In this document: positions 1 through 5,220 of the stretch, in pieces
Numbering within the stretch: the first letter of the stretch is position 1
How the letters are laid out: every line of letters starts with the position of its first letter
Virus record (IMG/VR): IMGVR_UViG_3300043775_004948
Location: 1-20,833 of that record
Length of the DNA stretch: 20,833 bases
DNA from: a virus
Strand: one strand, 5' to 3'
Position numbers and translations under genes: made by a program
Notes under the pieces: generated by a model
Seen by the model: the letters and a program-made list of their open reading frames with translations, nothing else
Database searches by the model: none
What the model was told of the DNA's origin: nothing

Positions 1-453
1 ATGAATGAGGCTTGTTGGAGAGGTTATAAGCAAGTAGGCATGAAAAAGAAAGGTGGAAGAACAGTTCCAAATTGTGTTAAAGAAAATAAATTTTCTTTTG
101 CTGAATGGTTGAATGAGAATAAAAAAACAGACAATGAGTTTTTCTCATCATTGGTTAATGATGCTAAAAATTGGATTCCTCTGAGTGATAGAGAAGCAAA
201 AGAATTTTGGCAAAATGAAACTGATCTGGTTGATAGGTGGAATATCACAGAACCAGAGGAATTGCATAAAGTTAAACTTGAAATTCCGCTTGATCACATT
301 CAGAAGCTGAAAAATTATGATGATTCGATTGTAGACTTTTATAATTCTTTTGATATTTGGTTAAAGAATAAGTATAAAATGGATGTCGTCGATTTTATAG
401 ATTATGATTCTGGTGTCGTTTATCTAATTAAACCTATCAAGCATGGAATCTAA
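1..453 (+). CDS. Phage protein with CW-GY-Q-GM / VPNC motif
   Basis: A 150-residue protein whose ATG is the first base of the window, so its ribosome binding site and any upstream extension cannot be seen. Residues 5-26 carry a Cys-Trp-x-Gly-Tyr-Lys-Gln-x-Gly-Met-Lys segment followed by Thr-Val-Pro-Asn-Cys. From memory, this motif recurs in many otherwise unrelated proteins of T4-like and marine phages; its function is unknown to me. Just after it, FAEWLNENKK (about residues 33-42) resembles the short amphipathic capsid-targeting peptides of T4 internal head proteins, but it is internal here. The rest is acidic and mixed, without membrane segments or catalytic motifs. The stop lies two bases before the first Trp-rich mini-ORF, so the two may be translationally coupled. 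Function unknown; a virion role is only a guess. Confidence 0.7.
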   Translation: MNEACWRGYKQVGMKKKGGRTVPNCVKENKFSFAEWLNENKKTDNEFFSSLVNDAKNWIPLSDREAKEFWQNETDLVDRWNITEPEELHKVKLEIPLDHIQKLKNYDDSIVDFYNSFDIWLKNKYKMDVVDFIDYDSGVVYLIKPIKHGI

Positions 454-455
454 CC

Positions 456-626
456 ATGATTACTAGAATAAATTCTAACAATCACATGTATCATTTTTGG
501 TTTAGAAATATATCAATTTCTAGATTATGGAATGATGATTATTCTTTCTCTGGTTTTACCATTTTTTCTGAACACCATCGTGGTCAAATCTGTTCTGGGT
601 GGTGTTGGGCTTATAATGATTCTTAG
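456..626 (+). CDS. Trp-rich mini-protein W1 (56 aa)
   Basis: A 56-residue ORF starting two bases after the preceding stop. It begins MITRINSNNH and continues with spaced aromatic residues, ending near a Cys-Ser-Gly-Trp-Cys-Trp stretch. It aligns along its whole length with the next ORF: both share M-I-x-R-x-N-S-x-N-H, an Ile-Ser-x-Ser-Arg-x-Trp-Asn core, the block SGFTIFS, and a closing Ile-Cys...Cys-Trp-x-Tyr-Asn. This paralogy is the main evidence that it is coding. Its stop overlaps the start of the next copy by 11 bases. Neighbours belong to a family of 13 such ORFs. Function unknown; no signal peptide or enzyme motif seen. Confidence 0.6.
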   Translation: MITRINSNNHMYHFWFRNISISRLWNDDYSFSGFTIFSEHHRGQICSGWCWAYNDS

Positions 627-777
627 AGAAAATTCTTACAATCACACCAATTGGTGTTGGTCTGGAGACATATCGGTTTCCAGATCATGGAACAATCATT
701 GTTCTTACTCTGGATTTACTATTTTCTCTGTTCAGAATGGTCATATTTGTTGTGCGTGTTGGTCTTACAACGAATAA
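616..777 (+). CDS. Trp-rich mini-protein W2 (53 aa)
   Basis: A 53-residue paralogue of the preceding ORF. The ATG at 616 is preferred over an in-frame ATG at 532 because it restores the family N-terminus (MILRENSYNH) and because the upstream extension lies antiparallel in frame to W1. Shared blocks with W1 are the M-I-x-R-x-N-S start, Ile-Ser-Val-Ser-Arg-Ser-Trp-Asn, SGFTIFS and a Cys-Cys-Ala-Cys-Trp-Ser-Tyr-Asn end. Five cysteines in 53 residues could bind metal or form disulfides, but this is conjecture. The 11-base overlap with W1 suggests coupled translation. A long imperfect hairpin begins directly after the stop. Confidence 0.6.
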   Translation: MILRENSYNHTNWCWSGDISVSRSWNNHCSYSGFTIFSVQNGHICCACWSYNE

Positions 778-778
778 T

Positions 779-832
779 CCCAATCATATTAGAAAAGAGT
801 TGATTTTCACCGTTTTTCCAATATGATTAGGG
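779..832 (+). promoter_or_regulatory. Imperfect hairpin before the acetyltransferase gene
   Basis: CCCAATCATATT (779-790) pairs with AATATGATTAGGG (820-832), giving 12 base pairs with one bulged A at 829. The pairing resumes inside with GAAAA (792-796) against TTTTC (814-818), leaving a loop of roughly 16 bases. The 3' arm ends immediately before AGAGGTG, the likely ribosome binding site of the gene at 846. No T-run follows on the plus strand, so a control or processing hairpin is more likely than a classical terminator. Strand and function are inferred from position. Confidence 0.5.
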
Positions 833-845
833 CAGAGGTGATGAC

Positions 846-1373
846 ATGGGAATAACTCTTGGTACTCTTTCTAGCATTGCTCAAGATTGCATCATGCATT
901 TTCCTAATTACCAAATAATCGTTGGTAATTATTCAGGAATAGCACGAAGAGTAACATTTCTTTGTGGTGGACCAATAGACCATGCATGTATGCATCATCC
1001 TACTGTCAGTACTTTCAGATTCAGGTCACATTATCCTAATTCCAATTATCCAATAGGAAAAGACAGAGGCCCAATCATAATTGGCTCTGACTGCTTGATT
1101 GGAACTGAAGCAATGATATTTGGAGGCGTCACTGTAGGCCATGGCTCTATAGTTGGAGCTAGGGCTGTGATAACTAAAGATATACCACCATTTGCCATAG
1201 TTGCAGGCAACCCTGCAAAAATAATTAGATACAGATTTGAAAAAAATGTAATAGATCAATTAATGAAAATACAATGGTGGAACTGGGAAAAAGAAAAAGT
1301 AGAAAGAAATCTTGATCTTCTTGCAGATATAAACAAGTTTCTGGAAATTCATGGTAAGGAGTACACAACATGA
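846..1373 (+). CDS. Left-handed beta-helix (XAT/CAT-type) O-acetyltransferase
   Basis: A 175-residue member of the hexapeptide-repeat acyltransferases, which move an acetyl group from acetyl-CoA to a sugar or small-molecule hydroxyl. Isoleucine/valine-spaced turns run from about residue 70 to 125 (for example PIIIGSDCLIGTEAMIFGGV). The family's acetyl-CoA-side closing block is visible as AIVAGNPAKIIRYRF at about 117-131. A histidine-rich loop near residues 46-52 lies where the XAT catalytic histidine is expected. Length fits the family (170-220). The AGAGG at 835-839 supports the start. The TGA overlaps the next ORF's ATG (ATGA). Such genes in phages usually modify surface polysaccharides or glycans; with three glycosyltransferases downstream this fits, but the acceptor is unknown. 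Confidence 0.88.
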   Translation: MGITLGTLSSIAQDCIMHFPNYQIIVGNYSGIARRVTFLCGGPIDHACMHHPTVSTFRFRSHYPNSNYPIGKDRGPIIIGSDCLIGTEAMIFGGVTVGHGSIVGARAVITKDIPPFAIVAGNPAKIIRYRFEKNVIDQLMKIQWWNWEKEKVERNLDLLADINKFLEIHGKEYTT

Positions 1374-1585
1374 GCTTCAGATTACTTCCTTTTTCCAGCA
1401 TCAAATGTTGGATAGGAAATTTGAATCACAGCATGACATGGAATTGTTTTTATTTTGGAAGGCATTTCCAAAAACGTAGAATCTTTAGAATCGTTCCAGA
1501 CTCTTGGACAAGAAAAAAATATGCTTCTCGTGTTTTTGACATTCATGATTCGTTCGTATCCGATTGCTGGAGCAAAAAAATATGA
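1370..1585 (+). CDS. Trp/Phe/Arg-rich mini-protein W3 (71 aa)
   Basis: A 71-residue basic, aromatic ORF whose ATG overlaps the acetyltransferase stop (ATGA), as is typical of this array. The start MSFR departs from the usual M-I-x-[KR], but a Cys-Trp follows at residues 13-14 (SIKCWIGN), then regularly spaced Trp residues and a Cys-Trp-Ser at the end. The composition (Trp, Phe, Arg, Ser, His, Asn) matches the other members, and its own TGA overlaps the ATG of W4. No recognisable domain. Assignment rests on composition and the gene-overlap pattern. Confidence 0.5.
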   Translation: MSFRLLPFSSIKCWIGNLNHSMTWNCFYFGRHFQKRRIFRIVPDSWTRKKYASRVFDIHDSFVSDCWSKKI

Positions 1586-1767
1586 TTCTTAGAGCAAACA
1601 CACATAATAAATCTAGAGAATGGTCTAGATCGACAATGATGTCAAACTGGAGAAATATTGATTCTTATAGGAATATTCGTTCTACATGGTGGATTTTTGG
1701 GGAAAAATTATATAGGTCTATGCCGTGGCGTTGGTCTATGTTTTGGGATGGCGATGGCTTAATATAG
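1582..1767 (+). CDS. Trp-rich mini-protein W4 (61 aa)
   Basis: A 61-residue ORF. The ATG at 1582 is preferred over an in-frame ATG at 1564 because it overlaps the W3 stop as ATGA and gives the family start MILRANTHNK, close to MILRENSYNH of W2. Eight Trp residues follow, many in the setting Trp-Ser or Arg-x-Trp, ending Pro-Trp-Arg-Trp-Ser-Met-Phe-Trp. Strongly basic. The stop overlaps AGGAG (1766-1770), the ribosome binding site of the next gene. Function unknown. Confidence 0.58.
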   Translation: MILRANTHNKSREWSRSTMMSNWRNIDSYRNIRSTWWIFGEKLYRSMPWRWSMFWDGDGLI

Positions 1768-1776
1768 GAGTATCTC

Positions 1777-2163
1777 ATGGGACTTGATATGTTTGTTTAT
1801 TCAGTCAAAAAAGAAGATGTTGTCGAATTAAAAGACATAAATCCAGTCCTTGTGGAAGGACTCAATAAAAATCAATTATTTTACTGGCGCAAACATCATG
1901 ATCTTCACGGATGGATGGAAAAACTATTCTTCAAAAAAGGTGGTACAGGAGAGTTCAATTGCGATTATGTTATGCTTACTTTAGAAGATTTAGAAGATTT
2001 AGAAAAAGATGTTAGATCGGGAAATCTTCCTCATACGGAAGGATTTTTCTTTGGAGACAATCCTCCTGATAATGAATCGATTGAAAATGATATTGATTTC
2101 ATTTATGCAGCGAAAAGAGCAATAAGTGATGGACTTTATGTTTTTTATAGTAGTTGGTGGTGA
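1777..2163 (+). CDS. Conserved MGLD-family phage/bacterial protein
   Basis: A 128-residue protein starting MGLDMFVYSV. I recognise the N-terminal Met-Gly-Leu-Asp-Met signature and the block YWRKHHDLHGWME (36-48) from a widespread family of small phage and bacterial proteins of unknown function (usually MGLDMYL... with a YWRK-N-LH block). An acidic linker with a Leu-Glu-Asp repeat (about residues 69-76) and an aromatic end (Tyr-Ser-Ser-Trp-Trp) follow. AGGAG lies seven bases upstream of the ATG. It sits between Trp-rich mini-ORFs and the XF1762-like gene. No catalytic role is known. Confidence 0.82.
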   Translation: MGLDMFVYSVKKEDVVELKDINPVLVEGLNKNQLFYWRKHHDLHGWMEKLFFKKGGTGEFNCDYVMLTLEDLEDLEKDVRSGNLPHTEGFFFGDNPPDNESIENDIDFIYAAKRAISDGLYVFYSSWW

Positions 2164-2252
2164 TTAGTAAAACACAAATAGTTCTTGATAAAAAGACTCG
2201 TAAGCACTATATCAATAAAGTTTTCGCAGGAAATTACCTAATTATACTGTAG
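2160..2252 (+). CDS. Possible 30-aa GTG-start mini-ORF
   Basis: A GTG overlapping the preceding TGA (GTGA) opens a 30-residue frame beginning with Ile-Ser-Lys-Thr-Gln and ending Tyr-Leu-Ile-Ile-Leu. It copies the overlap arrangement of the mini-ORF array and begins M-I, but lacks Trp and has no second copy. It would otherwise be a short spacer before the XF1762-like gene. Weak call. Confidence 0.2.
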   Translation: MISKTQIVLDKKTRKHYINKVFAGNYLIIL

Positions 2253-2273
2253 AATAGCAGAGATTGGATTGCA

Positions 2274-2717
2274 ATGAAGATTGTTCCTATTGGCTTAAAA
2301 AAAGCAAATGAAATTGTTTTACAATGGCATCGACATCATAAACCCAGCGTTGGACATAAATTTAGCATAGGTTTAACTAAAGATGATGCTTATGTAGGTA
2401 TTGCTATTTGTGGCAGACCAGTTGCTCGTGCTTCAGATGATGGTTTAACTCTTGAGGTGGCAAGACTATGCACTGATGGCACACCTAACGCTTGTTCAAA
2501 ACTGTATGGTGCCTGCGCTCGGATTGCTAAAGAAATGGGTTATACAAAAATACAAACCTACATATTACAAAGCGAACCGGGCACGAGTCTCAAAGCAAGT
2601 GGTTGGATTATGGAAGCAGTAACAAATGGTGGTCAATGGAAAAGAAATGACGGAGTCGTTAATAGAACGGATCAGCCAACAGAAGCCAAGCAAAGATGGG
2701 TTAGGTTTCTATCGTAG
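2274..2717 (+). CDS. XF1762 family protein (GNAT-like fold)
   Basis: A 147-residue protein matching, from memory, the XF1762 family found in phages and prophages. Diagnostic blocks are WHRHHKP (18-24), VGHKFSIG (26-33), the Gly-Arg-Pro-Val-Ala-Arg segment, LTLEVARLCTDGTPNACS (about 59-76) and ASGW near residue 109. The Leu-x-Leu-x-Arg-x-x-x strand followed by a helix and a Gly-Tyr end is reminiscent of the GNAT acetyl-CoA-binding core, but the family has no demonstrated reaction. The start is the first ATG; the upstream Shine-Dalgarno is weak. A clear AGAGG separates it from the next mini-ORF rather than an overlap. Confidence 0.85.
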   Translation: MKIVPIGLKKANEIVLQWHRHHKPSVGHKFSIGLTKDDAYVGIAICGRPVARASDDGLTLEVARLCTDGTPNACSKLYGACARIAKEMGYTKIQTYILQSEPGTSLKASGWIMEAVTNGGQWKRNDGVVNRTDQPTEAKQRWVRFLS

Positions 2718-2737
2718 TGGCATAGAGGATTTGACAT

Positions 2738-2902
2738 ATGTTCAAAACTGGCGAATGTTGTTGCAGGGCTTTTGCTGACAACAGATGGTGGTCTTGGTCT
2801 TGGTGGAATAGTTCTTGGATTTTTGGAGAATCTTTTTGTTGGTCACAGAACATAGTTAATTCTTCAGAAGATTGCATGACTTTGTTTAAAGGTGAAATAT
2901 GA
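2738..2902 (+). CDS. Trp-rich mini-protein W5 (54 aa), head of a six-ORF chain
   Basis: A 54-residue ORF preceded by AGAGGA at about 2723-2728, the only good ribosome binding site for the following chain of six ORFs. It starts MFKTGECCCR and has seven Trp residues in a run such as RWWSWSWWNSSW (16-27), ending Lys-Gly-Glu-Ile like W8 and W9 (Gly-Gly-Glu-Ile). The TGA overlaps the next ATG (ATGA). An ORF also exists on the opposite strand, but the chained overlaps, shared starts and shared endings are all on the plus strand. Confidence 0.6.
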   Translation: MFKTGECCCRAFADNRWWSWSWWNSSWIFGESFCWSQNIVNSSEDCMTLFKGEI

Positions 2903-3021
2903 TTTTCAAACACAATCGCAACAGGTCATCTAGATGCTGGTCTGTGCTTCAGCGTTGGACTAGGTCTTGGTCTTGGAACATGTCTTGCTTTAGACCTAAG
3001 CATTGGTATGATCATGCATGA
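2899..3021 (+). CDS. Trp/Arg-rich mini-protein W6 (40 aa)
   Basis: A 40-residue ORF linked to its neighbours by ATGA at both ends. It starts MIFKHNRNRSSRCWS and continues with Arg-Trp-Thr-Arg-Ser-Trp-Ser-Trp-Asn, the family pattern of Arg/Lys at position 4, Asn at 6 and Cys-Trp near residue 14. It is highly basic. There is no room for an independent ribosome binding site other than GGTG inside the upstream ORF, so termination-reinitiation is likely. Confidence 0.58.
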   Translation: MIFKHNRNRSSRCWSVLQRWTRSWSWNMSCFRPKHWYDHA

Positions 3022-3062
3022 TCATTAAAATCAATAGGTCTTTATTTAGTGGTAATTTATGA
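3018..3062 (+). CDS. 14-residue mini-ORF W7, probable truncated copy
   Basis: A 14-residue frame, MIIKINRSLFSGNL, with ATGA overlaps to both neighbours. It retains only the family N-terminus (M-I-I-K-x-N). It is either a decayed copy kept as a translational link or a bona fide leader-like peptide. Its preservation of phase with W6 and W8 is the main reason to list it. Confidence 0.4.
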   Translation: MIIKINRSLFSGNL

Positions 3063-3262
3063 TATTAAAAATATTTTGGGAAAGGTCTAGTAGATCTTGG
3101 TCTTGCATGTCTAGGTCTTGGTCTGGACCATTTGATCAATGGTCGAACATGTGGGCTATGTCTAGGTCTAGGTCTAGGTCTTGGTCTTGGTATAATTCTA
3201 GAACTGAGTCTTGGTCTTGGAACAATGATGATTCTTGGTCTAAATTTGGTGGCGAAATATGA
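3059..3262 (+). CDS. Trp/Ser/Arg-repeat mini-protein W8 (67 aa)
   Basis: A 67-residue ORF with ten Trp. Trp falls at residues 7, 14, 21 and 28, a seven-residue period, then at 32, 42, 44, 52, 54 and 60. Much of it is Ser-Arg / Ser-Trp dipeptides encoded by TCTAGG and TCTTGG hexamers. It begins MILKIFWERSSRSWS and ends SWSKFGGEI, an ending shared exactly with W9. Both ends overlap neighbours by ATGA. There is no known fold; RS-like dipeptides suggest disorder or nucleic-acid contact, but that is speculation. Confidence 0.6.
   Translation: MILKIFWERSSRSWSCMSRSWSGPFDQWSNMWAMSRSRSRSWSWYNSRTESWSWNNDDSWSKFGGEI
3161..3190 (+). repeat. TCT(A/T)GG hexamer tandem repeat, five units
   Basis: Three TCTAGG units followed by two TCTTGG units, in frame inside W8, encoding Ser-Arg x3 then Ser-Trp x2. 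A single A/T change toggles Arg (AGG) and Trp (TGG). Related isolated hexamers lie on both sides. Confidence 0.85.
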
Positions 3263-3312
3263 TTATCTTCAGCAAATTTAGTTCTTGTCGATGTTGGAAA
3301 GATGATTCTTGG
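3223..3312 (+). repeat. 90-bp exact direct repeat, copy 1
   Basis: An exact copy of 3393-3482, offset by 170 bases. It covers the end of W8, the ATGA junction and the first 18 codons of W9. The offset nearly equals the length of W9, which is what an unequal duplication of one array unit would leave. Sequences just upstream are also similar but not identical. Confidence 0.95.
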
Positions 3313-3432
3313 TTGGCGATGCTGCCGAAGCAGATGTCTTGGTCGTGGTCGTGGTCTAGGTCTAGGGCTTGGGCTTGGTCTAAGTCTTGGAGCAATGATG
3401 ATTCTTGGTCTAAATTTGGTGGCGAAATATGA
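3259..3432 (+). CDS. Trp/Ser-repeat mini-protein W9 (57 aa)
   Basis: A 57-residue ORF with nine Trp. It starts MIIFSKFSSCRCWKDDSW, identical over 18 residues to W10, and ends NDDSWSKFGGEI, identical to the end of W8. It is therefore visibly a unit created by duplication. Its centre is nine consecutive hexamers (3337-3390) giving SWSWSWSRSRAWAWSKSW. ATGA overlaps at both ends. Function unknown. Confidence 0.6.
   Translation: MIIFSKFSSCRCWKDDSWLAMLPKQMSWSWSWSRSRAWAWSKSWSNDDSWSKFGGEI
3337..3390 (+). repeat. Nine diverged TCTTGG-type hexamers
   Basis: Units read TCTTGG, TCGTGG x2, TCTAGG x2, GCTTGG x2, TCTAAG, TCTTGG. All are in frame in W9 and encode Ser/Ala followed by Trp, Arg or Lys. The variation shows both unit duplication and point change. 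Confidence 0.85.
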
Positions 3433-3482
3433 TTATCTTCAGCAAATTTAGTTCTTGTCGATGTTGGAAAGATGATTCTTGG
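3393..3482 (+). repeat. 90-bp exact direct repeat, copy 2
   Basis: Matches 3223-3312 base for base. It spans the end of W9, the ATGA junction and the first 18 codons of W10. Identity ends abruptly after GATGATTCTTGG, where W10 diverges to a different tail. Confidence 0.95.
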
Positions 3483-3593
3483 CATTATATTTACCAAAGT
3501 AAAACTTGGTTCGATAATCATTCCAGACCTTTTACGAATGTGTTTTTTAGTTTTCTCTTTGCCAAGGAACGATTGAAAAGCTTGATACGTTGA
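3429..3593 (+). CDS. Mini-protein W10 (54 aa), last of the chain
   Basis: A 54-residue ORF sharing its first 18 residues exactly with W9, then diverging: His-Tyr-Ile-Tyr-Gln and an aromatic, basic tail with fewer Trp residues. It closes the six-ORF ATGA chain that began at 2738. The non-repeat tail may preserve an older member onto which the duplicated head of W9 was fused. A 63-base spacer follows, then a gene with its own ribosome binding site. Confidence 0.55.
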   Translation: MIIFSKFSSCRCWKDDSWHYIYQSKTWFDNHSRPFTNVFFSFLFAKERLKSLIR

Positions 3594-3656
3594 CTTTTTG
3601 AATTAATCGTGTTGAGATAAGGTCATAAAAGATAGTTCCATCAAAGGAGTAGTAAG

Positions 3657-3893
3657 ATGAAGTACACTGTTAAGATTACGTCAACGCAAACACACACGAT
3701 TGATGTGGTTGCAAATAATCGACATGAGGCTCTTGAAAAAGCCGAAGAAACTTTAAGATATGCTGATGCCAATCAGTATCAGACAGAATTGGAAAACATT
3801 GCTGATGTAGTAATGCTCGAAGCAACAGGGTGCGAATGGAGCTACCAGCAAAATCCCGATTCAAAAGTCTGGCAGAGGAGCTTTAAATCATGA
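3657..3893 (+). CDS. Small DpnD/PcfM-like phage protein
   Basis: A 78-residue protein with strong AAAGGAG seven bases before the ATG. It opens with two beta-like segments (MKYTVKITST, HTIDVVANN) and then a helix HEALEKAEETL. This strand-strand-helix start with Glu-Ala near position 30 resembles the small DpnD/PcfM-like family common in phages and plasmids; the similarity is judged by eye. The rest is acidic, with a Trp-Ser-Tyr near residue 61. Function unknown. Its TGA overlaps the start of the next Trp-rich ORF as ATGA. Confidence 0.75.
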   Translation: MKYTVKITSTQTHTIDVVANNRHEALEKAEETLRYADANQYQTELENIADVVMLEATGCEWSYQQNPDSKVWQRSFKS

Positions 3894-4102
3894 TATTTAA
3901 AAGAAACAATGTGTTTTCATGCGTCCCTTTTAAAGGATTTTATTCCTTTAGCACATTTAGTTTTGACGTGTTATGTAGATCTGATCATGGTCGTTTACAG
4001 TTCCATGATTCGCATGTACATGGCAGAAACAGATCTGTTCATTGGAACAATAGCGTTAGAAGTAGTTGTTTATTGAGGAGAGAAAATGAACGTGTGTATT
4101 AA
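3890..4102 (+). CDS. Aromatic/basic mini-protein W11 (70 aa)
   Basis: A 70-residue ORF with family start MIFKRNNVFSCV, coupled to the upstream gene by ATGA. It is rich in Phe, Ser, His, Arg and Asn and contains only one Trp (VHWNNS), so it is a more distant member. It contains the GAGGAG (4075-4080) used by the next ORF, which overlaps it by 17 bases. Confidence 0.5.
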   Translation: MIFKRNNVFSCVPFKGFYSFSTFSFDVLCRSDHGRLQFHDSHVHGRNRSVHWNNSVRSSCLLRRENERVY

Positions 4103-4295
4103 AAGTATATCAGATAATTACTGCTGGTCTGCTGGCAGGTCAAGTTCTATTTATTTCAGAAGACAGATAACTACATCCGATTTATGGTCAATGAGTTGGT
4201 TTTGCTCTTGGTCTATGTTCAAACCTTGTTCCTTTCATTGGACCAAGAGACATGCCTTTTCCATGCATTGGAATAGGAGCGAACAAACAGCATGA
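4086..4295 (+). CDS. Trp-rich mini-protein W12 (69 aa)
   Basis: A 69-residue ORF starting MNVCIKSISDNYCWSAGRSSS. GAGGAG lies five bases before the ATG, one of the few members with a strong site of its own. A Cys-Trp at 13-14 matches the family position, and further on come LWSMSWFCSWSMFKPC and two more Trp residues. Six of the 69 residues are Trp. It overlaps W11 by 17 bases and W13 by ATGA. No recognisable domain. Confidence 0.58.
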   Translation: MNVCIKSISDNYCWSAGRSSSIYFRRQITTSDLWSMSWFCSWSMFKPCSFHWTKRHAFSMHWNRSEQTA

Positions 4296-4483
4296 TAAGA
4301 AACATTTATCACACCAATAAGGAAAAATGCTGGAACAAGAATATGACACATTATGCCTTTGGTAGACATGAACTTGGAATCAGTTTAGAATGGAAAATGG
4401 GATATCCAATTAGCTTTCCTGATTCTTCCAAATGCTGGAACATTAAAGAAGAAGAACCTCAAATAATTTATTCCCACAACTGA
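4292..4483 (+). CDS. Mini-protein W13 (63 aa), end of the array
   Basis: A 63-residue ORF starting MIRNIYHTNKEKCWNKN, which keeps the M-I start, an Asn and the Cys-Trp at 13-14. A second Cys-Trp (SSKCWNIK) lies near residue 48. It is less Trp-rich than W5-W9. Its last 16 bases overlap the 3' end of the convergent glycosyltransferase gene, so the array ends exactly where the minus-strand block begins. Confidence 0.55.
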   Translation: MIRNIYHTNKEKCWNKNMTHYAFGRHELGISLEWKMGYPISFPDSSKCWNIKEEEPQIIYSHN

Positions 4484-5214
4484 CTCCACATCCATTCTAT
4501 GTACTTATTTTTGATAGCAATCAGTTCATCTTTATTCTGGCCTTCCTTTGGTTGACTACCACCCTTTAAATGATGTGCAATGTTACGCCCATCATACACA
4601 AATGTTTGCGAATACATGTCATTTAATTTTCCCAAATCAGGAATTGAACTCTTTTGAGACTCTCTAAAGAAAAAGAATGGCTTATTCTTCAATCTTATTC
4701 TTAATTGAAAACCAGTGTCATAATCACGATCATAAACCCAATTGTTACATTTATTACAAGGATGTGATTTGGCCCTCAAATCTAAATCTTTAATTTCATC
4801 AGTAATATAAGCTGCACCCCAAGGCATCGGGAAAGTATTCCCCCAATACTCTGTGCCAATAGCATGATATCCCATCTTGAAATAACTTTCAAAAAATGAC
4901 AATATATCTTTCTTCATCCAAAAAAAGTCTGGGTCCATTAGCAAAATGTATTTGCCTTTAGCCATTTGAACACATGCATTCAATCCCAAACCATGTCCAT
5001 GACATCCCGGCGATACACTAGGAGTCTGAACTATTCTCGTTCTATTATATTTTTTGCGAATATCATCGAAAGAAGCAGTTCCTTGAATGTTCTCATTGTC
5101 ATAAACAATAAACTCAAAATCACTACAAAATTCATGAAAATATTTTGCATGATATTGTATGAATTCCAAAGAATCCCAATTCGTTATTCCTATTGTCCAC
5201 TTTAACCTAGCCAT
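4468..5214 (-). CDS. GT2-like glycosyltransferase, paralogue 1
   Basis: A 248-residue GT-A-fold protein predicted to transfer a sugar from a nucleotide-sugar donor. The N-terminus has the nucleotide-binding start WTIGITNWDSLEF and the strand FEFIVYDN (33-40), followed by LLMDPDFFWM. In that block D94-x-D96 is the metal-binding DXD motif. Downstream blocks shared with both neighbours are MPWGAAYITDEI, YDTGFQLRIRL and IAHHLKGGSQ. There is no membrane segment, so it is probably cytosolic. It is the last of three tandem paralogues separated by 6 and 29 bases. AGGA precedes the start. Acceptor unknown: DNA, virion protein or host glycan are all possible. Confidence 0.85.
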   Translation of the reverse strand: MARLKWTIGITNWDSLEFIQYHAKYFHEFCSDFEFIVYDNENIQGTASFDDIRKKYNRTRIVQTPSVSPGCHGHGLGLNACVQMAKGKYILLMDPDFFWMKKDILSFFESYFKMGYHAIGTEYWGNTFPMPWGAAYITDEIKDLDLRAKSHPCNKCNNWVYDRDYDTGFQLRIRLKNKPFFFFRESQKSSIPDLGKLNDMYSQTFVYDGRNIAHHLKGGSQPKEGQNKDELIAIKNKYIEWMWSQLWE

Positions 5215-5220
5215 AAATCC

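Noticed and set aside
2701-2913. 70-residue minus-strand ORF opposite W5
   Set aside because: The plus strand carries the ribosome site, the shared N- and C-terminal blocks and the ATGA chain. The minus-strand frame has none of these and is explained as the antisense reading of TCTTGG-type repeats.
2931-3400. CRISPR array
   Set aside because: The repeats are in-frame coding hexamers and one 90-bp duplication; there are no constant repeats separated by unique spacers of uniform length.
3240-3521. 93-residue minus-strand ORF with an Asp-Leu-Asp-Gln repeat
   Set aside because: It is the antisense image of the hexamer and 90-bp repeats, starts without a ribosome site and crosses the plus-strand gene junctions.
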